Shown: positions 1-7,249, counted from the stretch's first letter. The stretch: DNA of 10,793 nt from Thermoplasmata archaeon (GCA_021801305.1 JAJYYD010000027.1:1-10793); one strand, 5' to 3'. The notes: a model not told the origin generated them from the sequence alone. A program made the numbers and translations.

Positions 1-897
1 AATTACGAGAAAAACATAGAATGAAAGATAATATATCCTCAGCGCCCTTTTAATGTCACCTGACGTGGCTTCATACCCTGTTTCATTAATTATATAAGCC
101 CCCTTTTTTTCAATTCGTATATTGAGGGAACTGGAATAGGCTCCGATTGGCCATCCGTTGTTTGCGCTGTCAACAATCCACGCAACCCTTCGTGAAGAGA
201 CGCCCTGAACCCTGTAGTTCAGCATTTCCGAGCTGAAGAATATTATGAAAGAACCTATTCTCGCGGGTATGTAATTCACCAGTGTCTTCGCAATTGCAGT
301 CCACTTACCGAACTCCCTGTTTCTCCTGTTCTTGAACCCGACCAGGTTGTCCAGGACATTTACCACCCTGGTGAACAGGGCTCCAATAACCCCGAAGATT
401 GCAAAAAACATGAGAGGCGTGAAAACGTCATCCACCATTCCCTTCGATATATATTCGATAGTTGTTGACGCAACATCCGATTCCTTAAGGTTGGAGGTGT
501 CTCTCCTCACGAGCTTTGAAAGATACATCCTGGATTCATCCAGGCTGCCGTCATCCAGGGCCCTTATGATGGGCCTGACATCTTCTCCCATTACAGTAAT
601 GGAAAAGGTGCTTTTCAGCACAATAATTGCAGCCACAACATAGATGACCGAAAAAAAGCTAAGAACTTTCAGAACCGCCAGGACAGGTATAAGGCATAGG
701 GCGGAGATAAAAACGAGATAAAGGAAACCCGCCGCTGCCTTGTTCTTCCAGATCCTGAAGAACTGATCAAAATAGGTCCCTATCTTCCTTATGACGATAT
801 TTGGATGTATGTAGCTCCTCGGTTCCCCGAAAAGAAAATCAACTAGCAGTGCCCCGATCAGGACCGACAGGCTTATTTCAAGTGAATTCAAAGTCAT
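1..897 (-). CDS. cbiB: Adenosylcobinamide-phosphate synthase CbiB (3' end cut by window edge)
   Basis: CbiB is an integral membrane enzyme that joins adenosylcobyric acid to the aminopropanol (phosphate) arm, the step after CobQ in cobalamin synthesis. The 299 codons visible read through to base 1 without a stop; family members are usually about 300-320 residues, so only a few residues are missing. Family signatures are in the right order: Asp20, GEP at 24-26 and HP at 31-32 (the N-terminal D...GEP...HP motif), a hydrophobic pair of segments around 57-103, RRDTSNL at 131-137, a GAL...VNVLDNLVGF block at 172-188, then NYIPAR and GWPIGA blocks. The ATG at 897 overlaps the cobQ stop as ATGA, so the two are translationally coupled. 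One oddity: the acidic motif usually read as E...EN..DG is E148 followed by KG and VDD here. Identification is firm; activity is inferred from the family. Confidence 0.9.
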   Translation of the reverse strand, partial: MTLNSLEISLSVLIGALLVDFLFGEPRSYIHPNIVIRKIGTYFDQFFRIWKNKAAAGFLYLVFISALCLIPVLAVLKVLSFFSVIYVVAAIIVLKSTFSITVMGEDVRPIIRALDDGSLDESRMYLSKLVRRDTSNLKESDVASTTIEYISKGMVDDVFTPLMFFAIFGVIGALFTRVVNVLDNLVGFKNRRNREFGKWTAIAKTLVNYIPARIGSFIIFFSSEMLNYRVQGVSSRRVAWIVDSANNGWPIGAYSSSLNIRIEKKGAYIINETGYEATSGDIKRALRIYYLSFYVFLVI

Positions 898-2351
898 TTT
901 ACAAGTCTCTCTATGTAACTCATATCCATGTTTTCAATAAAATAATTTGTAATGATGTCAATTCTTCTCATAAGTTCTTCACTGTAGATCACGTCAGGAA
1001 TTTTTTCGCCGGTTATGTAACTGGTGAAATCCCTGTTTTCCACAATTCCATGAACATTTGTGCCAATTACCTTTCCATCAGGAGATACAGATCCCTCTTT
1101 CCTGTCACCAATATTGAGAAGGTGCTGTTTTTCATTTGAAAAAACTGTCCCGTAATGTATCTCATAACCTTTTCCGGCAGCTGGGTGTGAAAATCCCTGA
1201 TACCCCAGTTCATATTCCACTGAATCCACTTTCTTAACTCCAGAATATTCTGTTGCAAGATCCAGGAAGCCAAGCCCTTCAATTCTCCTCTTCCTTATCT
1301 GCACTCCCTCCGGATCTGAAATGATCTTTCCAAGCATCTGGTATCCGCCGCAGATTCCGAATATTGTTGCCCCTCTTCTCCTGGCATCCTGCAATTTTTC
1401 ATAAATTCCTGAGTTCCTGATATATTCCAGGTCGGTTTCCACATTTTTTGATCCTGGAAGTATTATGGTTTTTGCCATGTCCAGGTCCCTGGCATTGGAT
1501 GATGTAACATTGTGATACCCGGTTCCGTATATGATAAATGGATCTGTATCGCTGTAATTCTCCATCCTGGGATACCTTACAAGGCAGATATTGGGGTTAT
1601 CGAGCCGGGTGCGGTCATAATCCTGTGAATCCTCCCCCGGGAGGAAAACCCCGTCAACATAGGGAAGTATGCCAATCACTGGAATTCCAGTCAGGTCCTC
1701 TATTTTTTTGATGCCGCTACCAAGCAAATCCTTTGAACCCCTCATCTTGTTGATGACCATGCCTTTCACAAGATCTGGTCTCGGCATGAGTTTCACTGTA
1801 CCGAACAGCGAGGCAAAAACTCCTCCTCTTTCAATATCTCCTGCAAGTATTGCAGGTGTATTGTATATGGCAGAGACATAGATGTTTGCGATGTCCCTCT
1901 CCATGAGGTTTATCTCTGCAGGTGATCCTGCACCCTCCGCTACAACCACGTCGAAATGATCACACAGGTAGTCGAGGGAATCCTTCACAACCTGTTTTCC
2001 GTTCTCAACAAGGTACCTGTAATAAGTGTCAATGGACATGACTCCCATGCTTTTCCCGTTCACAATGACCTGAGAGCCTTCCTTTCCTTCTGGTTTAAGA
2101 AGTATGGCACTCATCTCCTTCAATGGTGGCGTGGATGCTGCAAATGCCTGCAGCCACTGGGATCTTGGTATCTCATGACCCCCGTCTATTGCAACTGAGT
2201 TAAGAGACATGTTCATGGATTTAAAAGGGGCAACCTGGTAGCCTTTTCTGCTGAGAAACCTGCATATTGCCATTACTATGGTTGATTTTCCGGCATTGGA
2301 CGAAGTTCCAAGCACCTGGATGATTTTTTTCCGGTTTACAGGTTCTTTCAT
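894..2351 (-). CDS. cobQ: Adenosylcobyric acid synthase (glutamine-hydrolysing) CobQ/CbiP
   Basis: Cytosolic enzyme that makes adenosylcobyric acid by four ATP- and glutamine-dependent amidations of the a,c-diamide. It has 485 residues, normal for the family. The N-terminal half is a dethiobiotin-synthetase-like P-loop domain with GTSSNAGKST at 15-24, EGAGSPAEINL at 139-149 and GDIERGGVFAS at 171-181. The C-terminal half is a class I glutamine amidotransferase domain: LPGSKN at 298-303, the nucleophile Cys334 in GICGGYQMLG, and His434 in GTNVHG. The start ATG is the only good one ahead of the P-loop and sits about 34 bases after a TATA-like stretch. It is the first gene of a cobQ-cbiB pair with a four-base overlap. 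The pair could serve de novo synthesis or corrinoid salvage; other cob genes are outside the window, so the sequence cannot decide. Confidence 0.95.
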   Translation of the reverse strand: MKEPVNRKKIIQVLGTSSNAGKSTIVMAICRFLSRKGYQVAPFKSMNMSLNSVAIDGGHEIPRSQWLQAFAASTPPLKEMSAILLKPEGKEGSQVIVNGKSMGVMSIDTYYRYLVENGKQVVKDSLDYLCDHFDVVVAEGAGSPAEINLMERDIANIYVSAIYNTPAILAGDIERGGVFASLFGTVKLMPRPDLVKGMVINKMRGSKDLLGSGIKKIEDLTGIPVIGILPYVDGVFLPGEDSQDYDRTRLDNPNICLVRYPRMENYSDTDPFIIYGTGYHNVTSSNARDLDMAKTIILPGSKNVETDLEYIRNSGIYEKLQDARRRGATIFGICGGYQMLGKIISDPEGVQIRKRRIEGLGFLDLATEYSGVKKVDSVEYELGYQGFSHPAAGKGYEIHYGTVFSNEKQHLLNIGDRKEGSVSPDGKVIGTNVHGIVENRDFTSYITGEKIPDVIYSEELMRRIDIITNYFIENMDMSYIERLVK

Positions 2352-2380
2352 TTCAGACCTTGCTTCAGATAGTTCTGCAG

Positions 2381-2390
2381 TATATCTAAA
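2381..2390 (-). promoter_or_regulatory. Candidate TATA box of cobQ-cbiB
   Basis: On the minus strand this reads TTTAGATATA, centred about 34 bases before the cobQ ATG. Transcription about 25 bases downstream would leave a leader of under ten bases. It is an assignment by position and AT content only. Confidence 0.4.
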
Positions 2391-2416
2391 GTTTGATTCC
2401 CCATGGAAAAGGGCTT

Positions 2417-2428
2417 AAATTTCGCATG
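2417..2428 (+). repeat. Copy 1 of a 12-base motif shared with the moaE upstream region
   Basis: AAATTTCGCATG occurs here, between the divergent cobQ and DUF1059 promoters, and again at 9473-9484. The gap from the motif to the downstream TATA box is 16 bases here and 15 at the other copy. Possible activator or repressor site; a 12-mer can also recur by chance in a window of this size. Confidence 0.35.
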
Positions 2429-2444
2429 GATCGGCGGTCAAAAG

Positions 2445-2452
2445 TTTTAAAT
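2445..2452 (+). promoter_or_regulatory. Candidate TATA box of the DUF1059 gene
   Basis: TTTTAAAT lies 33-40 bases before the ATG at 2485, preceded by an A/G-rich stretch that could serve as a BRE. It predicts a leader of roughly ten bases. Confidence 0.45.
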
Positions 2453-2484
2453 GTAACATCTTTCTTGTTAAGAGTTGATAAACT

Positions 2485-2670
2485 ATGGCAAGCTACCACT
2501 TTAAATGCAGGGATATAGGCATGGACTGCGATTTTGCAACTTCGTCGAAGAGCAATGATGATCTGTTTATGAAAATATCAGATCATGCAAAGGCGGCACA
2601 TAATATAGAGGAAGTTTCTCCGGAACTGAAACAGAAAATCACCGGCGTCATAAGAAAGAAGCTCTTCTAA
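2485..2670 (+). CDS. Small DUF1059 family protein
   Basis: A 61-residue soluble protein that matches the DUF1059 pattern I know from archaea and bacteria: an N-terminal YHFKCRDIGMDCDF, a middle helix ending in HAKAAHN, and a C-terminal SPELKQKI helix. Function is unknown for the family. Two cysteines (Cys8, Cys15) and two histidines (His34, His39) are spaced C-X6-C...H-X4-H, which could bind a metal ion; this is inference from spacing. It has its own TATA box and a likely terminator after it, so it is probably monocistronic, transcribed away from cobQ and towards the AbrB-PhoU gene. No signal peptide or membrane segment is seen. The gene is too well matched to the family to be chance, but I cannot give it a role. 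Confidence 0.85.
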   Translation: MASYHFKCRDIGMDCDFATSSKSNDDLFMKISDHAKAAHNIEEVSPELKQKITGVIRKKLF

Positions 2671-2723
2671 TTTAATGTATCAGAACGATTCACAAATCTT
2701 TTTATCCCGATAAAATATGAATA

Positions 2724-2752
2724 ATAGTTCATTGAATACTATCCTATTTTTT
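2724..2752 (+). terminator. Candidate hairpin plus T-run after the DUF1059 gene
   Basis: ATAGT at 2724-2728 pairs with ACTAT at 2738-2742 across a nine-base loop, followed four bases later by six T at 2747-2752. The stem is weak, but in archaea the T-run alone may be enough. A further T5 lies near 2699-2703. Confidence 0.4.
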
Positions 2753-2763
2753 AAAAACAATAA

Positions 2764-2776
2764 ATAAAATATATAT
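2764..2776 (+). promoter_or_regulatory. TATA box of the AbrB-PhoU gene
   Basis: An ATAAAATATATAT stretch covers positions about -30 to -18 relative to the ATG at 2794. The spacing fits a leaderless or nearly leaderless transcript. Confidence 0.55.
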
Positions 2777-2793
2777 TTGTTGCCTCATGTATT

Positions 2794-3768
2794 ATGGAAA
2801 CAACAAGGAAGGTACAACAGACCGGAGGATCAACATTCATTGTATCACTGCCATCAAAATGGGCAAGGGAGAACGGACTGAAAAGGGGGTCTGAACTCAT
2901 CCTTGAGGAAGAGGATGGAAACATCCTAATACGCGGCAGGTCCGCTGAACACAAAGAGGTTGTCAAAACAATAAACATTGAGGACGAAGTAAAGGATCGC
3001 AACTTACTGCAGAGAACCATGACCTCGTTTTATATCTCTAATTTCGAGACCCTGATCATAAGGACAAAAGGTCATATGAAACCGGACCTCAGGGAAGAGA
3101 TAAGGAGATTTTCGAAGGTTGTCATGGGCGTGGAGATATTCGAGGAATCAGCCAATTCAATAGTTCTGCAGAATGTACTTGATTCAGCCACATTTCCACT
3201 GAACAACTCAGTCAGGAGAATGTCCCTCAACGTGGAGACCATGCTTGCTGATGTCATAGAAGGAATAAGGAAGAAGGACCTGGAACTGCTGGAAAGTATA
3301 GAAAAGAGGGACGACGATGTTGACAGGTACCAGTGGTACATATACAGGGAGGTCCTAAAGGGTGGACAGGGAGACGCAAGCAGCACTTTCTCCCTCATAC
3401 TCTCCAGGATACTTGAAAGGATAGCTGATCATGCCGTAAACCTCTCAAAAATATGGAGTGATGCTGCGGGCAGCGTGGAAGAAGGCACTGAGGGAATAAC
3501 AGGTTTCCTGGGAACTGCCCAGACCATGTACAGGGAGGCAATAACTGCATTCTATTCAAGAACTTATGCAAACCTTAACAGCATAATCAACAGGAAGGAT
3601 GATGTAATAAGATTGAGAAGTGAACTGCTCAAGGACAGATCAATAAAGGACATTTATACAAAAGCAGCAACACTGGAAGAGATATCGAGAATCGGTCTTT
3701 ACGCAACAGATATTGCTGAACTTGCAATGGACCTTATACTGTCTGAGCAGGACGCCATAAAAATCTAG
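2794..3768 (+). CDS. AbrB-type DNA-binding domain fused to PhoU domains; archaeal phosphate-type regulator
   Basis: A 324-residue cytosolic protein. Residues 1-47 form a SpoVT/AbrB swapped-hairpin domain (RKVQQTGGSTFIVSLPSKWA, then GSELIL and GNILI), expected to bind DNA as a dimer. The rest carries two PhoU-like three-helix repeats, roughly 135-220 and 228-318, with the family's metal-site type sequences RILERIADHAVNLS at 205-218 and ISRIGLYATDIAEL in the second repeat. This fusion is common in archaea and is usually called a phosphate uptake regulator. PhoU proteins normally act with Pst transporters and a histidine kinase, but no phosphate transporter lies in the window, so the target is unknown. 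The gene has its own TATA box. Its TAG stop is shared, on the opposite strand, with the stop of the convergent hydrolase gene. Confidence 0.88.
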   Translation: METTRKVQQTGGSTFIVSLPSKWARENGLKRGSELILEEEDGNILIRGRSAEHKEVVKTINIEDEVKDRNLLQRTMTSFYISNFETLIIRTKGHMKPDLREEIRRFSKVVMGVEIFEESANSIVLQNVLDSATFPLNNSVRRMSLNVETMLADVIEGIRKKDLELLESIEKRDDDVDRYQWYIYREVLKGGQGDASSTFSLILSRILERIADHAVNLSKIWSDAAGSVEEGTEGITGFLGTAQTMYREAITAFYSRTYANLNSIINRKDDVIRLRSELLKDRSIKDIYTKAATLEEISRIGLYATDIAELAMDLILSEQDAIKI

Positions 3769-4586
3769 ATGTCCACAGGGATGACTTCAGGTTTTGAAAC
3801 GCTTCCTGCTATGCGCCCGGCAGCTATTTTGGTATCATGGTTGAAAATGCACACATAATTTTCCCTTATTGCCTTCTCTATGATTTTCTTCTTCATCTTC
3901 AATGTATCCAGCGGAAAAGTGTCTATTGCCGTTATGTAGTTTGGCTTGAGGTGGAAGGTGGTAGGTATAAGATCCCCGGGGTACATTATTTTCATTGGTC
4001 CGTCATCAACGAAAATCACCTGATGTCCTGAGGTGTGCCCTCCTGTCTTGATGACCCTTATCCCATTCCTTATGTTCCTGCTGCCCTCAATAAGGGAAAG
4101 GTACCTGCTGTCAGACCTGTTTATCATCATCCCGTAACTTGATCTGGTTATCTCGTTTGTGTTCCTCACATTATGGGCTTCTTCCTTCTGGGCCACTATT
4201 CTGGCATTTGGGAAATGCCTTTTGCCTTTCTCCATGGAAATGGAATGACCCGCATGATCAAAATGCAAATGAGAATGTATTATGAAATCAACCTTTTCCG
4301 GGGAGGAGAACCTGCTTACCTGTTCCGGGAGATCTGACTCCTTGGTGAACTGGAAAATCTCAGCCTTCCTTGAATCAAAGGTGTTCCCGATGCCGGAATC
4401 TATGAGGAATGAATATCGTCTCCCAATGAAAAACGGAATGTTCAGTGCCAGTTTCACCCTTCCCCTCACATCTAGTGAAAAATGGCTGTTCCATATGGGC
4501 CTTGGAACGGTTCCGAAAAATGCTCCCGGGTCAAGCGAGAAAGAACCATCCGAAAGTATCCTGATCTCGAACTGGCGGGATTCCAT
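3765..4586 (-). CDS. Metallo-beta-lactamase-fold hydrolase (lactonase/esterase type, substrate unknown)
   Basis: A 273-residue soluble MBL-fold enzyme. The metal ligands are all visible: HLHFDH at 106-111 (H106, H108, D110, H111), His184 in TGGHTSGH, Asp205 in MYPGDL and His250 in FNHD. The first motif and the GGHTSGH block resemble the AHL-lactonase branch (AiiA type), but the tyrosine three residues after the bridging Asp in AiiA is replaced by Pro208 (GDLIP), so the AHL reaction should not be assumed. The GDLIPTTFHL block followed by PLDTLKMKK is, as I recall, typical of a broad COG0491-like hydrolase group of unknown substrate. The ATG starts one base after the TGA of the upstream CoA ligase (GAGG about ten bases ahead could be its ribosome site), so the two are coupled. 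Shared pathway with the ligase is likely; the substrate is not known. Confidence 0.85.
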   Translation of the reverse strand: MESRQFEIRILSDGSFSLDPGAFFGTVPRPIWNSHFSLDVRGRVKLALNIPFFIGRRYSFLIDSGIGNTFDSRKAEIFQFTKESDLPEQVSRFSSPEKVDFIIHSHLHFDHAGHSISMEKGKRHFPNARIVAQKEEAHNVRNTNEITRSSYGMMINRSDSRYLSLIEGSRNIRNGIRVIKTGGHTSGHQVIFVDDGPMKIMYPGDLIPTTFHLKPNYITAIDTFPLDTLKMKKKIIEKAIRENYVCIFNHDTKIAAGRIAGSVSKPEVIPVDI

Positions 4587-4587
4587 T

Positions 4588-6474
4588 TCAGTTGCCTCTG
4601 GCCGCTGCAGCCTTTTCCCTGATCTGTTCTATTACAGATTTATCCTCAATATTGCTTATGTCGCCAGGATCCTGCCCAAGGAAAGTTGTACGCAGGACAC
4701 GCCTCAGTATCTTGCCATTCTTGGTTTTCGGGAGAGTACTGAGGTTTATGATATATTTAGGCGAGAAGGATTTGCCAAGGCTTTTCTCAACCTGATGCTT
4801 TATGTGTGAAATGGTCTCTTCACCTTCTTTTCCCGTATAAAAGACAACAATGGCTTCCCCCTTGACCTCATCGGGAATCCCTATGACGGCTGCCTCGCTT
4901 GCATCGGAGACCCTCAGCACTGAGTCCTCAACCTCATTTGGTCCAATCCTTTTTCCCGATGTTTTGATGACCTCGTCAGCCCTTCCATAAAGATAGAAAT
5001 AGCCATCCTTATCCATCTCTGCCCAGTCACCCTGATTCCATGACTTTCCATATTTTGACCAGTAGCTTTCCATGTATCTTTCAGGCTGCTTCCAGATGCC
5101 TCTTGTCATTGAGGGAGTATGTTCTATTGCCACCAGGTAACCTATGCGGTCGTGAATCTCATTTCCGCCGTCATCGAATACTGAAACATTCATGCCAAGC
5201 CCCCTGTAAAGGCATCTGGGTTTCAGTGGAATAGCCGGAGTTGAGGCAAGGAAACATCCTATTATGTCGGTACCGCCTGATACATTTGCGATGGGAACTT
5301 TTCCGGATCCCAGGACATTGAAAAGGTATAGCCAGCTTTCCTCGTCCCATGGCTCGCCAGTTGAACCGAATACCCTGATACCTTTCAGTTCTCTGGAAAC
5401 CCCCTTGAACTTGTAATTCCTTATCAATGTCGGTGAGACACCAAGAAGGGTGATCCCGTTCCCATCCACAAGGTCCCAGAGCCTGTCGGGGTTGGGAAAG
5501 TCTATTGCTCCGTCATAAAGGAATATTGAGGCCCCGAGACAGTTTGCACCTATTATGGCCCATGGCCCCATCATCCATCCCAGATCCGTGATCCAGAATA
5601 GTGTATCTCCGGGCCTTGCATCCATGTAGTACTTGACTTCCTTTGTGACATTAACCAGCGTGCCTCCATGCACATGCACAGTACCCTTGGGTTTTCCTGT
5701 TGTCCCGGAGGTATACAGCATTATTGCCGGATCCTCACTTTCTGTGTGAACCGATTCAGTATAACTCCCGTTTTCAAGAAGTTCTGAGAAAGAAATCTCG
5801 CTCTCCTTCAGTTCGGTTGATCCGGAAATGATAAGTTTTACATTTTCGACAGATCTGGCCGTCTCTGCCATTCTTATCTCTTTGCCTTTTCTCCTGTAGC
5901 TTTCCGACGTGAAAAGGTATTTGATTCCGGCATCATCAATCCTGGTCTGAAGCGCGTCCCTTCCATAACCGGAAAATATTGGAACTGAGACCGCACCGAT
6001 TCTCATCACGGCATAGAAAGCAATAACGCAATCAGGATTCAGGGGCATGTATATACCCACCCTGTCACCTTTCCTTATACCAAGGTCAAGGAGGCTTCCT
6101 GCCAGCTTTCCGGTGAGTTTATCCATGTCATTGAAAGTTATATATTGTTTTCTCCCGTTCTCGTCTTCAAACTTTACTGCATATTCTTCACGGTCTTTCC
6201 ACTTCTCAACAGCATTGTAAACAATGTTGACTGTGCCTCCGGTGAACCACTTCGTCCATTGCTTCCCACCAGAATCATCAAAAACACTGTTATAATTCCT
6301 GAAGAACGTAATGTTCAAGTCCCTGACCATTGCATTCCAGAATTCATTACGGCTGGAATCAGCCCAGTCGTAAAGTTCTTTCATGGTGCTGAAACCATGC
6401 TTCTTCATAAGATAGTTAATATTCGTCCTTTCAACAGAATTCTTCGCAGGAATATAAGAAAAACCATCTTTCAT
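4588..6474 (-). CDS. AMP-forming acyl-CoA synthetase (acetyl/acetoacetyl-CoA synthetase-like)
   Basis: ANL-superfamily ligase that activates a carboxylic acid with ATP and joins it to CoA. Counting from a TTG at 6492 (634 residues): an acetyl-CoA-synthetase N-terminal region around 30-95, the ATP loop YTSGTTGKPKG at 260-270, SGGTDI at 405-410, GDW at 488-490, the hinge motif GRADEVIKTSGKR from 503, and the catalytic lysine K594 in PKTKNGK. I prefer the ATG at 6474 (628 residues) because an A/T-rich TATA-like stretch lies about 28 bases before it, while none fits the TTG. In acetyl-CoA synthetases the pocket reads WWQTETG, the second Trp limiting the acid to two or three carbons; here that site is Gly406 in SGGTDI, as in acetoacetyl-CoA synthetases, so a larger or oxygenated acid is likely. 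First gene of a pair with the MBL hydrolase. Confidence 0.9.
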   Translation of the reverse strand: MKDGFSYIPAKNSVERTNINYLMKKHGFSTMKELYDWADSSRNEFWNAMVRDLNITFFRNYNSVFDDSGGKQWTKWFTGGTVNIVYNAVEKWKDREEYAVKFEDENGRKQYITFNDMDKLTGKLAGSLLDLGIRKGDRVGIYMPLNPDCVIAFYAVMRIGAVSVPIFSGYGRDALQTRIDDAGIKYLFTSESYRRKGKEIRMAETARSVENVKLIISGSTELKESEISFSELLENGSYTESVHTESEDPAIMLYTSGTTGKPKGTVHVHGGTLVNVTKEVKYYMDARPGDTLFWITDLGWMMGPWAIIGANCLGASIFLYDGAIDFPNPDRLWDLVDGNGITLLGVSPTLIRNYKFKGVSRELKGIRVFGSTGEPWDEESWLYLFNVLGSGKVPIANVSGGTDIIGCFLASTPAIPLKPRCLYRGLGMNVSVFDDGGNEIHDRIGYLVAIEHTPSMTRGIWKQPERYMESYWSKYGKSWNQGDWAEMDKDGYFYLYGRADEVIKTSGKRIGPNEVEDSVLRVSDASEAAVIGIPDEVKGEAIVVFYTGKEGEETISHIKHQVEKSLGKSFSPKYIINLSTLPKTKNGKILRRVLRTTFLGQDPGDISNIEDKSVIEQIREKAAAARGN

Positions 6475-6497
6475 TGCTTCATTATAATGCAAGACTA

Positions 6498-6509
6498 CTT
6501 AATTTTTTT
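6498..6509 (-). promoter_or_regulatory. Candidate TATA box of the CoA ligase-hydrolase unit
   Basis: On the minus strand an AAAAAAATTAAG stretch is centred about 28 bases before the ATG at 6474, which suggests a leaderless mRNA and supports that start over the TTG at 6492. Confidence 0.4.
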
Positions 6510-6639
6510 AGAAGTACCTGAAATTCATTAACAGTACTGAAAATACATTGAATTAATAATACGAATCTGCAACCAAAATTAAAAACAGACTGCGTAGTTT
6601 CATCTTGAACTCAATGGTTTCTTCCTCAAATTCTCTTGT

Positions 6640-6652
6640 AAAAAAGCCATTG
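6640..6652 (-). terminator. Candidate T-run terminator after the cysteine hydrolase gene
   Basis: On the minus strand CAATGGC is followed by six T (6645-6640), about 37 bases after the stop of the hydrolase gene. A second T5 and T4 lie at 6585-6573. There is no close hairpin; the CAATGG/CCATTG arms at 6612-6617 and 6647-6652 are 29 bases apart. Confidence 0.3.
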
Positions 6653-6681
6653 GTGTCAATTCCTTAAGTAATGGAAATGGC

Positions 6682-7227
6682 CTATTCTTCTGGGCCCATA
6701 ATTCTTTCTTCCGCTTCTGCGGCTGTCATGACCTCGCCAAACCACTCCGCAATTATGCTGTTTGTGTTTGAAATGAGCTGTTCAGGGCTTATGTCCCCTC
6801 TTTTCCAGGTTGTGTGGCAGTCTGAAAGAAGTACAACTTTGTATCCATGCGAAAATGCCGATCTGCAGGTAGTGTCTACGCATAACTCCGTCTGGATTCC
6901 ACATATTATGGCGCGGTTCACATCCATGCTTTTAAGAATCAGGTCCAGATCCGTATTGAAAAAAGAATCCGGGGTATCCTTGTGAACAACTGGTTCTGAC
7001 TCCCCTGAAAGAATCTCGTCCCTGAGATGCCATCCCTCGCTGTTTGGTTCGAAGGAATCTCCTGGAGGACCTGAATGCTGGACAAGAACTACCGGAATAT
7101 CTCTTTCCCTGGCCTTTCCAGCAAAATCTGCAATTCTTGAAACAATTTCCTCACCCTTGAATACCGGATTCTCAGGAGGAAACATGGCTTTCTGGACATC
7201 AACTATAACCAACGCTGTCTGAGGCAT
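6682..7227 (-). CDS. Isochorismatase-family cysteine hydrolase
   Basis: A 181-residue soluble alpha/beta hydrolase of the isochorismatase/nicotinamidase superfamily. The catalytic triad is visible: Asp10 in VIVDVQ, Lys83 in VHKDTPDSFF, and Cys116 in GIQTELCVDTT. The length is normal. The nicotinamidase metal motif (D-x-H...H after the second strand) is absent; that position reads QHSGPPGD, so nicotinamidase is unlikely, and a true siderophore isochorismatase is unlikely without neighbours of that pathway. The substrate is therefore unknown; amide hydrolysis is the general expectation. The ATG at 7227 lies 23-30 bases after a clear TATA box, suggesting a leaderless mRNA. It is transcribed away from arsR and shares a 120-base divergent promoter region with it, but nothing else ties it to arsenic. 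Confidence 0.88.
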   Translation of the reverse strand: MPQTALVIVDVQKAMFPPENPVFKGEEIVSRIADFAGKARERDIPVVLVQHSGPPGDSFEPNSEGWHLRDEILSGESEPVVHKDTPDSFFNTDLDLILKSMDVNRAIICGIQTELCVDTTCRSAFSHGYKVVLLSDCHTTWKRGDISPEQLISNTNSIIAEWFGEVMTAAEAEERIMGPEE

Positions 7228-7249
7228 GGCATACTATCCGCAATGGCAT

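Noticed and set aside
332..1139. Plus-strand open frames over cbiB and cobQ
   Set aside because: They show no family motif and lie opposite genes whose conserved motifs are clear; they are frame shadows. The same applies to the opposite-strand frames over the CoA ligase, arsB and moaA.
2554..2630. ATGATGA ... CTGA as C and D boxes of a small guide RNA
   Set aside because: Both lie inside the DUF1059 coding sequence, with no terminal stem and no proper D'/C' pair.
3765..4586. MBL protein as an AHL quorum-quenching lactonase
   Set aside because: The lactonase-type first motif is present, but the AiiA tyrosine after the bridging Asp is missing and there is no quorum-sensing context, so only a general hydrolase call is supported.
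6474..6492. TTG at 6492 as start of the CoA ligase
   Set aside because: It adds six unconserved residues, and no TATA-like stretch lies at the right distance, while the ATG at 6474 has one.
6555..6603. Minus-strand 16-codon reading frame with a hydrophobic core between the CoA ligase and the cysteine hydrolase
   Set aside because: Too short, no ribosome site or TATA box, and it overlaps the T-runs that look like a terminator.
6612..6652. CAATGG/CCATTG inverted repeat as a structured RNA or attachment site
   Set aside because: Six-base arms with a 29-base loop are expected by chance and no integrase or direct repeat accompanies them.
6682..7227. Cysteine hydrolase as nicotinamidase
   Set aside because: The histidine/aspartate metal motif required in nicotinamidases is absent after the second strand.
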